Under the pieces are notes generated by a model that was not told the origin of the DNA, searched no databases, and saw only the letters and a list, made by a program, of their open reading frames with translations. Of a stretch of 64,000 nucleotides of DNA, positions 1 through 7,674 are shown one piece after another; positions within the stretch are counted from its first letter, which is position 1; the number at the start of each line of letters is the position of its first letter. This DNA comes from Candidatus Kapaibacterium sp. GTDB lineage: Bacteria > Bacteroidota > Ignavibacteria > Kapaibacteriales > UBA2268. Location of the stretch: positions 2,267,737 through 2,331,736 of the forward strand of contig CP058732.1 of NCBI GenBank assembly GCA_013414795.1, read 5' to 3'. A program made the translations under genes and the position numbers.

Positions 1-1
1 A

Positions 2-1189
2 AACATACCAGAAGTAATCGAACATTCCCTTGTAGGCGAAATGCGCCGTTACTCCGAAATTGTATCCCAAGTCCACTTCCTTGTCTCAACAAACGAAAAC
101 CAAAAAGTTATCGATTACTTACAACAGCAATTTAATCTTATATTAGACGGTAATGTTATAACATTTTCAACAGACGAGGAAATTGATGTAAAAATTCAAC
201 TTACTGAACCGAAAAACTACATCTGGCTTCTACACAACTTGACTGGGAGCGAAAAATACATAAATTCGTTTGCAAAATATTTTACAGAAACAACAAGCCA
301 GCCTTTTAATTTCGAACAATTTCCATTGAGCAACAAGGTTTTAAAAAGCGAAAGCGAACTTTTTGAACTATTGGATTTGCAATACATACCGCCAGAACTT
401 AGAGAGAATGAATTGGCTATTATTCGAGCAAAAGAAAAGGCAATTCCAAAGTTGGTTTCCGAAAGAGACTTAAAAGGAATGATTCATGTTCATTCGTCTT
501 GGAGCGATGGTTTCAACACTATTGAACAAATGGCAAATGCCTCTCGTAATCTTGGTTTTGAATACATTGTAATTTGTGACCATAGTCAAACTGCAAAATA
601 TGCTAACGGACTCGAACCAGAAAGAGTTATTCAACAACACAAAGAAATTGATGAATTGAATTCCAAGAATATTGGAATAAAAATCCTTAAAGGAATTGAA
701 AGCGACATTCTTCCCGACGGAAGTCTCGACTATGATGAAGATATTTTGAAGAAATTCGATGTCGTTGTTGCTTCTGTTCATTCGCATTTCAAGATGAGCA
801 AAAACGAAATGACCCGAAGAATTATCTATGCAATAATGAGCCCTTATACACACATTTTGGGTCATCCAACGGGACGCCTACTTCTTTCCCGAGAGAGTTA
901 TGAAGTAGACATAAAATCCATAATTGAAGCAGCATCCGATTACGGAAAAATAATTGAATTGAACGCAAATCCATATCGTTTAGACTTGCCTTGGGAACAC
1001 ATCATTTATGCCAAAGAAAAGGGAGTAAAAATTGCAATCAATCCCGATTCGCACGATACTAATAGTCTAACAGATGTTTTCTATGGCGTTAAATTTGCCC
1101 GAAAAGGTTGGTTGGAACCAAACGACGTTGTCAATTGCCTTTCGCACGAAGAATTCTTGAAGTATATTAATTCTTTAGGCAAAAGTTAA
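2..1189 (+). CDS. polX: PolX-like protein with PHP phosphoesterase domain (5' end outside window)
   Basis: The frame is open to the left window edge, so the N-terminal third or so is missing (family about 570 aa, 395 visible). The C-terminal PHP domain is intact: HVH followed by WSDG, CDHS, GIESDIL, SVHSHF, GHPTGRLL and NPDSHD supply the usual metal-binding His/Asp residues of a 3'-5' exonuclease or phosphoesterase. The linker shows the family motif YIPPELREN. The visible polymerase palm aligns with family X (VGEMRRYSEIV against AGSxRRYxETV), but where the family has GDxDFLV this protein reads SQVHFLV, so two of three catalytic Asp are Gln (bases 68-70) and His (74-76). The third Asp (EIDVKI) and the TGS motif remain. 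In family X, PolX acts in base-excision repair gap filling. Here only the PHP activity looks supported. The next gene begins 1 nt after the stop. Confidence 0.85.
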   Translation, partial: NIPEVIEHSLVGEMRRYSEIVSQVHFLVSTNENQKVIDYLQQQFNLILDGNVITFSTDEEIDVKIQLTEPKNYIWLLHNLTGSEKYINSFAKYFTETTSQPFNFEQFPLSNKVLKSESELFELLDLQYIPPELRENELAIIRAKEKAIPKLVSERDLKGMIHVHSSWSDGFNTIEQMANASRNLGFEYIVICDHSQTAKYANGLEPERVIQQHKEIDELNSKNIGIKILKGIESDILPDGSLDYDEDILKKFDVVVASVHSHFKMSKNEMTRRIIYAIMSPYTHILGHPTGRLLLSRESYEVDIKSIIEAASDYGKIIELNANPYRLDLPWEHIIYAKEKGVKIAINPDSHDTNSLTDVFYGVKFARKGWLEPNDVVNCLSHEEFLKYINSLGKS

Positions 1190-1190
1190 A

Positions 1191-2171
1191 ATGAGAGCAA
1201 GTTTTTTTGGTGCTTTACTTTGGATAATCTTAACGCAAATTATTTTTGCACAAAATGATTCTTTGAAAAAAATTCTTATTTCTCAAATTGAATTTGGAAA
1301 AAACACACAAGGTTTAAACCAAACCAAAGTCGAAGCGGCAATGAACCTTGTGGCTCGGTTTTCCAACAAATTCGTAATTATTCCATTTGACATTCGAGAC
1401 TCTGTTGCAAAAACACTCGATACAAAACATATAGAGCCAACACCTTACAATTTAGCAAAAGAACTTTCGGCAGAATATATTTTCATTGTTCGTATAAACC
1501 GCCTTGCCAATGTGCTTCGGGTGGATATTTCAAGTTACAATATAAGTAACAACGAAATATCGAATGGAAAAGGCTACGCACTCATTCGCTATTTCAAAAA
1601 AGAAACGAACGAACCAGTACTCGACCCAGCACTTTTGACTGCGAGCCAGCGAGCCTTTGCCGAAGTGCTTAACGAACCATATATTTTTAACAATCTCGAA
1701 GGAAGCCTACGGGTTAAACCAGCACCAACATTGGTAATTGGCAGCATAAATTATATAGAAAACGACACATTGGCTAAATGGGATATTTTCCAGAAAAAAC
1801 AAGTTACCTCCTACTTTGCAATTGAAACAATATTTGAAATTGCAAAAAGTTCATCCGATTTTGTTGTTTTCGATAATGCAACCCGAGACTCCATTTACGC
1901 CTATTTCAACTTGTACGAACCAGAGAATTACTCTTCTCCCAACATAGAAGAAATTAAAGCACTTTTGAATTTCGAGGTAGAATATTACATCGCTGGCGAG
2001 TTTTTCTGGGAAAACAATACAGCCAAATTGAAGTTATATTTATGCAAAATCACAGACCAAGGTTTGGAAATAATAAAAGAAACAGTTAAAAATGTCGAAG
2101 AAGATAAACTCGATTCTTACAAAACTGCACTTGAAACTGCGACAAGAGAATTATTAAACATTAAGGAGTGA
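1191..2171 (+). CDS. Secreted protein with two related halves, CsgG/TolB-N-like, function unknown
   Basis: The 326-aa product starts with a signal peptide (MRASFFGALLWIILTQIIFA, cleavage likely before QND). There is no lipobox Cys, so it should be periplasmic or exported. Two halves look related: each has an Ile/Phe-rich strand, RDS, a helix, then AKELSAEYIFIVRI in the first and IKALLNFEVEYYIAGEF in the second, followed by a strand pair ending in LRVDI or LKLYL. This resembles the alpha/beta fold of CsgG, LpoB and TolB-N type envelope proteins, but I do not recognise a named family. It sits between polX (1 nt) and an alcohol dehydrogenase (4 nt), so the three genes are probably cotranscribed, although they share no obvious pathway. 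Confidence 0.7.
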   Translation: MRASFFGALLWIILTQIIFAQNDSLKKILISQIEFGKNTQGLNQTKVEAAMNLVARFSNKFVIIPFDIRDSVAKTLDTKHIEPTPYNLAKELSAEYIFIVRINRLANVLRVDISSYNISNNEISNGKGYALIRYFKKETNEPVLDPALLTASQRAFAEVLNEPYIFNNLEGSLRVKPAPTLVIGSINYIENDTLAKWDIFQKKQVTSYFAIETIFEIAKSSSDFVVFDNATRDSIYAYFNLYEPENYSSPNIEEIKALLNFEVEYYIAGEFFWENNTAKLKLYLCKITDQGLEIIKETVKNVEEDKLDSYKTALETATRELLNIKE

Positions 2172-2175
2172 TAAA

Positions 2176-3327
2176 ATGCAGAACTTTGTTTTCCATAATC
2201 CAACAAAGGTAATTTTTGGCAAAGGTACAATTCCAACAATTGGAAAAGAAATTGCAAAATCCAATGTCGGCAAAGTCCTTCTGCTTGCTGGTGGTGGTTC
2301 GATAAAAAACAATGGGGTTTATCAACAAGTTGTCGATTCACTTCGTGCGAATAAAATTGAATGGATTGAACATTGGGGTGTACGAGCGAATCCAGTGCTT
2401 TCGCACGCAAACGAAGGCATACGCATAATAAAAGAGAAAGGCTTGGAAGGAATACTTGCTGTCGGTGGTGGCTCGGTTATCGACGAAGGTAAATCCATCG
2501 CCGCTGGTGTTTTTCTGGATAATCTTTGGGACGCTTTCGAACGGAAAGTAAACATAACTAAAGCACTTCCGATTTTCACTGTTCTCACAATCTCTGCAAC
2601 TTGCTCGGAAATGGACCCCTACGCAGTTCTAACTAATGAAGAGGAAAATAAGAAGTGGAATATTGGCTCGCCAGTTCTTTATCCAAAAGTTTCAGTAGTC
2701 GACCCAAGCGTCCAATTCACTTTGCCTTGGCACCAAACTGTCTACGGAGCAATCGATGCTCTTTCGCACATAATGGAATTTTATTTTCAATCCAAAGGTG
2801 AGGAGCCAACAACTTCATTGGACGAAACTTTAATACTTAACATTTTTAGAAGTGTCGATACACTTCAAAAAGACCCAAAGAATTACGACGCTCGTGCAAC
2901 TCTTGCTTGGAGTGCAATTCTTGCTCTGAATGGCTTTTCAGCCGCTGGTCTTTACGGTGGCGATTGGGCTTGCCACACAATTGAACACGGAATTAGTGCA
3001 CTCCATCCAGAAGTTGCCCACGGGGCTGGGCTTGCAGTTGTTTTTCCAGCGTGGATAAAATATATTCATCCTCTAAACGAACCAACCTTCCTTCGTTGGG
3101 CAAAAAATATATTTAACAAGAATAATGTAGAATCCGCAGTGGTTGCACTCAAAGAAAAGTATAAATCTTGGGGAGCACCTGTTTCATTGCGAGACTTAAA
3201 CATCACAAAAGATGAAATATCCAAAATTGCCGAAATCATTTACAAAGCCACAGAAATAAGAAACATCGGAGAAATCAAAAACCTTGATTACAACGACATA
3301 ATCGAAATACTTAAAATTGCTTATTGA
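2176..3327 (+). CDS. Iron-containing alcohol dehydrogenase (butanol dehydrogenase/YqhD type)
   Basis: This 383-aa protein matches group III Fe-dependent alcohol dehydrogenases that reduce aldehydes with NADPH. It opens with the family start NFVFHNPTKVIFGKGT. The nucleotide-binding loops are AGGGS (residues 38-42) and GGGSVIDEGK (97-106). Metal ligands fall at the positions known for YqhD: Asp194 and His198 in GAIDALSH, His267 in WACHTIEHG, and His282 in EVAHGAGL. A good ribosome-binding site, AAGGAG, precedes the ATG and overlaps the end of the upstream gene, so translation may be coupled. Substrate cannot be read from sequence; detoxification of short aldehydes or alcohol formation are both plausible in the cytoplasm. 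Confidence 0.93.
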   Translation: MQNFVFHNPTKVIFGKGTIPTIGKEIAKSNVGKVLLLAGGGSIKNNGVYQQVVDSLRANKIEWIEHWGVRANPVLSHANEGIRIIKEKGLEGILAVGGGSVIDEGKSIAAGVFLDNLWDAFERKVNITKALPIFTVLTISATCSEMDPYAVLTNEEENKKWNIGSPVLYPKVSVVDPSVQFTLPWHQTVYGAIDALSHIMEFYFQSKGEEPTTSLDETLILNIFRSVDTLQKDPKNYDARATLAWSAILALNGFSAAGLYGGDWACHTIEHGISALHPEVAHGAGLAVVFPAWIKYIHPLNEPTFLRWAKNIFNKNNVESAVVALKEKYKSWGAPVSLRDLNITKDEISKIAEIIYKATEIRNIGEIKNLDYNDIIEILKIAY

Positions 3328-3333
3328 TAATTC

Positions 3334-3831
3334 TTAAAGTTGACTATTTTTTTCTACACTAATTTCCTCAACTACCAAATATTGGTAGGATGAGAAAAAT
3401 TTTTCTAAATATTTGTAAAGTCTTTCCCGTCGCCCGCTAATGTAAATCTGTTGAACATTTATAGTAAAAGCCAGATTTATCAATGAATGCCAGCCTTTCG
3501 CTTCAATCTCCAATTTTCCGACTTCATCAATGATTATAGTTTCACACTTTGGTAGATAATCCTTCATCTTTTGGTATCCATATTCAAAGGTGTCCAAATT
3601 AAAAGACCATCGGGGAAAAGTGTTTTTCGATTTCAATCTGCAAAGTTCCATTTGTTGTTCGTTTGGATAAAATATTGCATCGTAGCCAATTTTCTCCGAT
3701 ACATTGAAAACTGCAACAGAAACAACACCGCAGAAAGGCAGTTCCAAATTTTTCACTTGCGAGACGATTTCTTGCATTTTAGTGGTTTTCCCCGAGCCTT
3801 CGCTTCCTACTATCAAATGCAATTCACTCAC
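3334..3831 (-). CDS. THEP1-type nucleoside-triphosphatase
   Basis: A 165-aa P-loop protein with Walker A GSEGSGKTT (residues 9-17), a beta-strand region FCGVVS, and Walker B TIIIDEVGKLE. This combination, with the C-terminal segment QIYISGRRERL, is typical of THEP1 nucleotide triphosphatases (NTPase_1/DUF265), which hydrolyse NTPs slowly and whose cellular role is unclear. The likely start is GTG at 3831, which lies inside the end of nusB (8-nt overlap), so translation is probably coupled to nusB. No ATG offers a better start without losing the first beta strand. Its stop is convergent with the alcohol dehydrogenase, 6 nt away. Confidence 0.85.
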   Translation of the reverse strand: MSELHLIVGSEGSGKTTKMQEIVSQVKNLELPFCGVVSVAVFNVSEKIGYDAIFYPNEQQMELCRLKSKNTFPRWSFNLDTFEYGYQKMKDYLPKCETIIIDEVGKLEIEAKGWHSLINLAFTINVQQIYISGRRERLYKYLEKFFSSYQYLVVEEISVEKNSQL

Positions 3832-4435
3832 TGCTTTTGCTTTTCTTCTTTACAAGCCCTTCTTTCACATATTTTTTGTAAAGGCTATCGAGTACGCCGT
3901 TGACAAATATTCCGCTTTTATCTGTTGAGTACTGCTTTGCAGTTTCGATTGCTTCGTTGATTGTAACCTCGGGGTCGATTTCTGGGAAGTGGAGTAATTC
4001 AGCAATAGCCATTTCGAGAATGATACGGTCGACGATGGTTAATCGCTCGAATTCCCAATTAGCAATAGATTTTTTTATTTCCTCAACAGCAAATGGTCGA
4101 GTTTGCTGTGTTTTTTCTATCAATTCTTTTGCAAATTGTACATCCTCTTCGTCCCAAGAAATTGGAATATCCGCTTCCAATTCCATAATCTCTTCACGTG
4201 TGAGAAGTCTTTTAGTTTCGGGTTCGTCAGGGTCGAATTTAAATTCACGAAAGAAGATATGATTGAAAAGATTTTCAACTGGTTCCTGGCTAACTTCGTT
4301 TGCAAAGAGAACTTCGAGGACTTTGCCTCGGACCATACTGCGTGTGCCTTCAATTTTCTTTGTTTTGCTCAAGTAGAAAGCCTCCTGTTGGTTTTCGGTC
4401 GTCTTCTTTATTCGAGATTTCCCGCTTTTCGCCAT
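3824..4435 (-). CDS. nusB: Transcription antitermination factor NusB
   Basis: The 203-aa protein carries a long lysine-rich N-terminal extension of about 35 residues and then the NusB helical fold: RSMVRGKVLEVLFANEVS, a middle segment of acidic helices, LIEKT with RPFAVEEIKKSIANWEFERLT, and the highly conserved end VDRIILEMAIAELLHFPEIDPEV followed by INEAIETAKQYS and FVNGVLDSL. NusB binds boxA RNA with NusE (S10) and promotes antitermination of rRNA operons. The protein is longer than typical NusB (about 140-160 aa) because of the basic N-terminal tail and an insertion after the first helices. It heads a two-gene unit with the THEP1 gene and is transcribed divergently from the MlaE permease. 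Confidence 0.93.
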   Translation of the reverse strand: MAKSGKSRIKKTTENQQEAFYLSKTKKIEGTRSMVRGKVLEVLFANEVSQEPVENLFNHIFFREFKFDPDEPETKRLLTREEIMELEADIPISWDEEDVQFAKELIEKTQQTRPFAVEEIKKSIANWEFERLTIVDRIILEMAIAELLHFPEIDPEVTINEAIETAKQYSTDKSGIFVNGVLDSLYKKYVKEGLVKKKSKSSE

Positions 4436-4495
4436 TTTTCAATGTCCGAAAAAATTCATTATTTTGTGTTTGAACAAAAGTAATCATTTAAAAGT

Positions 4496-5635
4496 ATGAA
4501 AAACAAAAAACTAAATTACTACAATATTGAGAAACAATCAAATGTTGTTAGGATTGAATTCCTTGAAGCCTTTACTGTTGTTAATCTTCCATATTTCGAT
4601 AAAATAAAGCCGTTCGAGAAAACATTCAAGGGAGTTGAAAGAATTGAACTGGACTTTGGTCGAGTGGAAAATTTCGACTCGTCGTTAATTCTCTTCCTAA
4701 ATGAACTAAAATTCTGGACGAAAGAAAAAGGTATTACGCTTGAAGTGAAAGGGCTTTCGGAGCAAATGCAATCCTTTTGGGGAAAATTCGCAGACTTTCC
4801 AGTCATCAAAGCAAAAGAAATCCAACACGAAAATCCATTTATTCAATACTTTTCCTCTATTGGAGAAAAATTTCGTTTTCTCCTCTCCGACTACGCTGAA
4901 TTTTTCGACTTTTTTGGTGAATTGATTACTAAAACTTTGCTTTCTATTTTCCAAATAAAAAAAATACGCTGGGAAGACTTTCCAGTCCTTTTCTTGAAAA
5001 ACGGTGTCAATGCCTTGCCCATCGTTTCTTTAATACTTCTATTAATTGGAATAATCTCTGGCTACCAAGGAGCAATTCAATTGAAACAGTTCGGTGCAGA
5101 CATTTACATTGCCGATTTGATAGGCGTTTCAATTGTTAGAGAACTTGGACCTTTGATGACAGCAATACTTGTTGCGGGACGTTCGGGTTCCGCTTTTGCT
5201 GCTGAACTTGGCACAATGAAAGTCTCCGAAGAAATCGATGCACTTCGTTCGATGGGTTTCGAGCCGTTCAAATTCCTAATTCTACCAAGAGTTTTTGCGG
5301 TAACACTTTCGATTCCGCTTCTGACCATTTTCGGAAATGTTGCTGGAATACTTGGTGGCTTGATTTCTGGATTATCAATTTTAGACATCACCACTGCTGG
5401 ATATTTTACTGAATTGCAAATAGCAGTGGATTTGGGAGATTTATCATCTGGACTATTGAAAAGCATAATTTTTGGTTACCTTGTCGCTGGAATTGGTTGT
5501 TTTCGTGGCTTGCAAGTTAAAGGCGGAGCCGAGGGCGTCGGAACGGCAACAACAATTTCTGTCGTAAGTGGTATTTTTGCAATAATAATCGCAGATACAA
5601 TATTCACATTTATTTTCGATGCAATCGGTTTGTAA
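4496..5635 (+). CDS. mlaE: MlaE-family ABC transporter permease with N-terminal STAS-like domain
   Basis: Residues 1-110 look like a STAS/MlaB-type domain (VVRIEFLEAFTVVNLPYF through DSSLILFLNELKFWTKEKG). The remaining 260 residues form the MlaE/YrbE permease with about five membrane segments and the signature IVRELGPLMTAILVAGRSGS, then AAELGTMKVSEEIDALRSMG and LPRVFAV. MlaE works with an MlaF ATPase and an MlaD substrate-binding protein to move phospholipids across the envelope. The ATPase and MlaD genes are not in this window. Fusion of MlaB-like and MlaE functions in one chain is common outside Proteobacteria. The 60-nt gap to nusB should hold the promoter. Confidence 0.93.
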   Translation: MKNKKLNYYNIEKQSNVVRIEFLEAFTVVNLPYFDKIKPFEKTFKGVERIELDFGRVENFDSSLILFLNELKFWTKEKGITLEVKGLSEQMQSFWGKFADFPVIKAKEIQHENPFIQYFSSIGEKFRFLLSDYAEFFDFFGELITKTLLSIFQIKKIRWEDFPVLFLKNGVNALPIVSLILLLIGIISGYQGAIQLKQFGADIYIADLIGVSIVRELGPLMTAILVAGRSGSAFAAELGTMKVSEEIDALRSMGFEPFKFLILPRVFAVTLSIPLLTIFGNVAGILGGLISGLSILDITTAGYFTELQIAVDLGDLSSGLLKSIIFGYLVAGIGCFRGLQVKGGAEGVGTATTISVVSGIFAIIIADTIFTFIFDAIGL

Positions 5636-5645
5636 TTCAAAAAAT

Positions 5646-6422
5646 TCAGCCTTTTGGAGGAACCCAACCCTTACGATTCCAGCGAATTAATTCAATATTA
5701 ATGCTTCCAATGTAGACATTCATTTTGGCTTTAATTGGGATACTTGCCTCGTCGTCGCTAAACCAACCTTCGAAATATCCAGTTAATCCATAAATTCCAG
5801 TCCAATCGGCTTTGCCAGTAAAGTGTACTGTCCGAACTGGATAGCCAATGCTTGGTATTTCAATATTTTGGCGACCACCGTAAAAATTTATGTATGTATA
5901 GACTGTATCTTTATCCATTAAAGTTGGGATTTTTATGTTTTTGCCCGACTTTGTGAATTGCCGAGCAAGGAAAAAAATCGATAAACCATCATTCCATTTT
6001 TTAGTTGTTTTAATTTCCTTGTAAAAATACCTTTGGTTTTTCTTGTACTTCTCTACTTTTATTTTTTGTTCTTTGTAGTCAAAAATTATTTGGTCGAACA
6101 ACCAATAATCTTTTTCTTTCATACTCGAATTGAATTTATACGAGTATGTAATTGATGGGTCGAACCAACTCGTAAATACAGCGTGTAAATCGACAAAAGG
6201 AATTCCAGAGTAGGAATCAATGTATGCTTTTCCTTTGTGGACTAATTTTCCATCGAGCGTTTCATTTTCTTCGGTAACAATTCGAATCGTTCCAAGTTTT
6301 ATTCCTAAAAACGAAACTTCGTATAGCAAATCTTCCGATGGGAAAATCATTTTGGAAGTATTGGCAAATGATTCAATCGTAAAAAGCAAAACAAAAAAAA
6401 TAAGAGATAAAAGTTTTCTCAT
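5646..6422 (-). CDS. Exported DUF3108-like protein
   Basis: A 258-aa protein with a clear signal peptide (MRKLLSLIFFVLLFTIESFA). The mature part starts with FPSEDLLYEVSFLGIKLGTI, the typical opening of DUF3108 proteins, which are predicted periplasmic beta-rich proteins. Further family-like segments are AYIDSYSGIPFVDLHAVF, WNDGLSIFFLARQ, and the C-terminal VRTVHFTGKADWTGIYGLTG with FEGWFSDDEASIPIKAKMNV. The fold resembles lipid- or LPS-associated beta structures, but no activity is established. It converges on the MlaE permease with 10 nt between stops, which may be chance. A promoter presumably lies in the 69-nt gap before the small regulator-like gene. Confidence 0.75.
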   Translation of the reverse strand: MRKLLSLIFFVLLFTIESFANTSKMIFPSEDLLYEVSFLGIKLGTIRIVTEENETLDGKLVHKGKAYIDSYSGIPFVDLHAVFTSWFDPSITYSYKFNSSMKEKDYWLFDQIIFDYKEQKIKVEKYKKNQRYFYKEIKTTKKWNDGLSIFFLARQFTKSGKNIKIPTLMDKDTVYTYINFYGGRQNIEIPSIGYPVRTVHFTGKADWTGIYGLTGYFEGWFSDDEASIPIKAKMNVYIGSINIELIRWNRKGWVPPKG

Positions 6423-6491
6423 CGAAAGCCCAGATTAAATTCAAATTCTATTTAACGGAAAAAATGAAAATTATTGCAATGAGTTAGTCTA

Positions 6492-6752
6492 TTACTCTTC
6501 CAAATCAAGATGGACAAGTTTTGCTTTGACACTTTTCAACAAATTCAATTTTCGAGCGAGTTCCTCGTGCTTTTCTTTGTCTCCAACCATTTCGCATATA
6601 ATCAAGCCTTCTTCGGAACAATTGTCGAGCACTCCGTCGTGAATTCCCAACCGAGTTTTTATCAAACAACCCCAACCAGTTAATAACTTTTGAACATTAA
6701 CCGCTGCTTCGTTTCTTTTACCAACAAGGATAATCAAAATTGTCTTGCCCAT
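6492..6752 (-). CDS. Small ACT-like protein (TM1266/NikR C-terminal type)
   Basis: An 86-aa protein with a beta-alpha-beta pattern: ILIILVGKRNEAAVNVQKLL, GCLIKTRLGIHDG, GLIICEMVG, and ELARKLNLLKSVKAKLVHLDL. This is the ferredoxin-like ACT arrangement of the putative Fe-only hydrogenase regulator TM1266 family, related to the NikR C-terminal domain. No DNA-binding domain is present and no hydrogenase gene is nearby, so the regulator label should be treated as a family name only. A strong ribosome-binding site GGAGG lies 4 nt before the ATG. It follows the exonuclease III gene by 17 nt and is probably cotranscribed with it. Confidence 0.65.
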   Translation of the reverse strand: MGKTILIILVGKRNEAAVNVQKLLTGWGCLIKTRLGIHDGVLDNCSEEGLIICEMVGDKEKHEELARKLNLLKSVKAKLVHLDLEE

Positions 6753-6769
6753 TAGTCCTCCACAAAAAT

Positions 6770-7585
6770 TTATAACAAATCATCCGAAAGTTCTAAAACA
6801 ACGGGGCAATGGTCGGAACCGAACTCTTGTGGCAACATATAACAATTTTTCACAAAGGGCACCATCTCTTTCGAAACAAAGTGATAATCGACTCGCCAGC
6901 CAACGTTGTTCTCTCGGGCTCGCCCACGCTGGCTCCACCAAGAGTAATGCCCACCTTCCTTTGTAAACAACCTAAATGCGTCCACGAAACCCATTTCAAC
7001 TAATTCATCCAATTTCTCCCGTTCAATGGGAAGGAAGCCAGAAACATTTTGATTTTCTTTTGGTCGGGCAAGGTCGATTTCAGTGTGTGCTGTGTTGTAG
7101 TCGCCAGAAATAACGATATTTGGATATTTCTTTTTTAATTTTTTAATATACTTGTAAACCTCGTCGTAAAAATTCATTTTGAAGTCCAAACGCTCGTGGT
7201 CAGTATAGCCTTTGGGAAAATATATGTTTAACAAAACGAATTTATTGAAATCCAGTCGAATAAATCTACCTTCGCTATCAAATTCTTCCTTACCAATTTC
7301 AAAATGCACATCCTTTGGCTCAATCTTTGTAAAAACAGCAACCCCACTATAACCTTTTTTTATCTTGCAAGTATTATAATACGCAATGTATCCAGACGGC
7401 TTTTGCAGTTCTGGTTCGATTTGAGAAACATCCGCTTTAACCTCTTGAATGCAAATTATATCTGGTTGGTGCCTTTCGACGAAGTCGAAAAATTTATTCT
7501 CTTTGCTTACTTTATCATAACGCTTCGAAGGGTTTTGCCCAACGATGGAACGATATCCATTTACATTCCAAGTTACAATTTTCAT
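6770..7585 (-). CDS. xth: Exodeoxyribonuclease III (AP endonuclease)
   Basis: The 271-aa protein matches the ExoIII/Xth branch of the EEP nuclease superfamily, which cuts at abasic sites and trims 3' ends in base-excision repair. Key motifs in order are MKIVTWNVNGYRS (Asn metal ligand), CIQEVKAD (Glu), ISGDYNTAHTEIDLA (Asp/Asn), WWSQRGRARENNVGWRVDYH, and GSDHCPVVLEL (catalytic Asp-His). The length is normal. Two repair-type nucleases, this one and the PolX/PHP protein, lie within 8 kb but on opposite strands. The 89 nt upstream hold the groEL terminator, so this gene needs its own promoter. Confidence 0.96.
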   Translation of the reverse strand: MKIVTWNVNGYRSIVGQNPSKRYDKVSKENKFFDFVERHQPDIICIQEVKADVSQIEPELQKPSGYIAYYNTCKIKKGYSGVAVFTKIEPKDVHFEIGKEEFDSEGRFIRLDFNKFVLLNIYFPKGYTDHERLDFKMNFYDEVYKYIKKLKKKYPNIVISGDYNTAHTEIDLARPKENQNVSGFLPIEREKLDELVEMGFVDAFRLFTKEGGHYSWWSQRGRARENNVGWRVDYHFVSKEMVPFVKNCYMLPQEFGSDHCPVVLELSDDLL

Positions 7586-7621
7586 AAGCCAAACATTTTG
7601 TGAAAATTTAATTTAAGAAAA

Positions 7622-7654
7622 GAAAATAAAAAAAGCGGGCAAAAATGCCCGCTT
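7622..7654 (-). terminator. Rho-independent terminator after groEL
   Basis: On the minus strand, an 8-bp perfect stem (AAGCGGGC with GCCCGCTT, arms 7633-7640 and 7647-7654, loop 7641-7646) is followed by a T-rich stretch (plus-strand A run 7622-7634). It lies 21 nt after the groEL stop. Confidence 0.85.
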
Positions 7655-7674
7655 ATTCGAAAAGTTTCGTTGAA

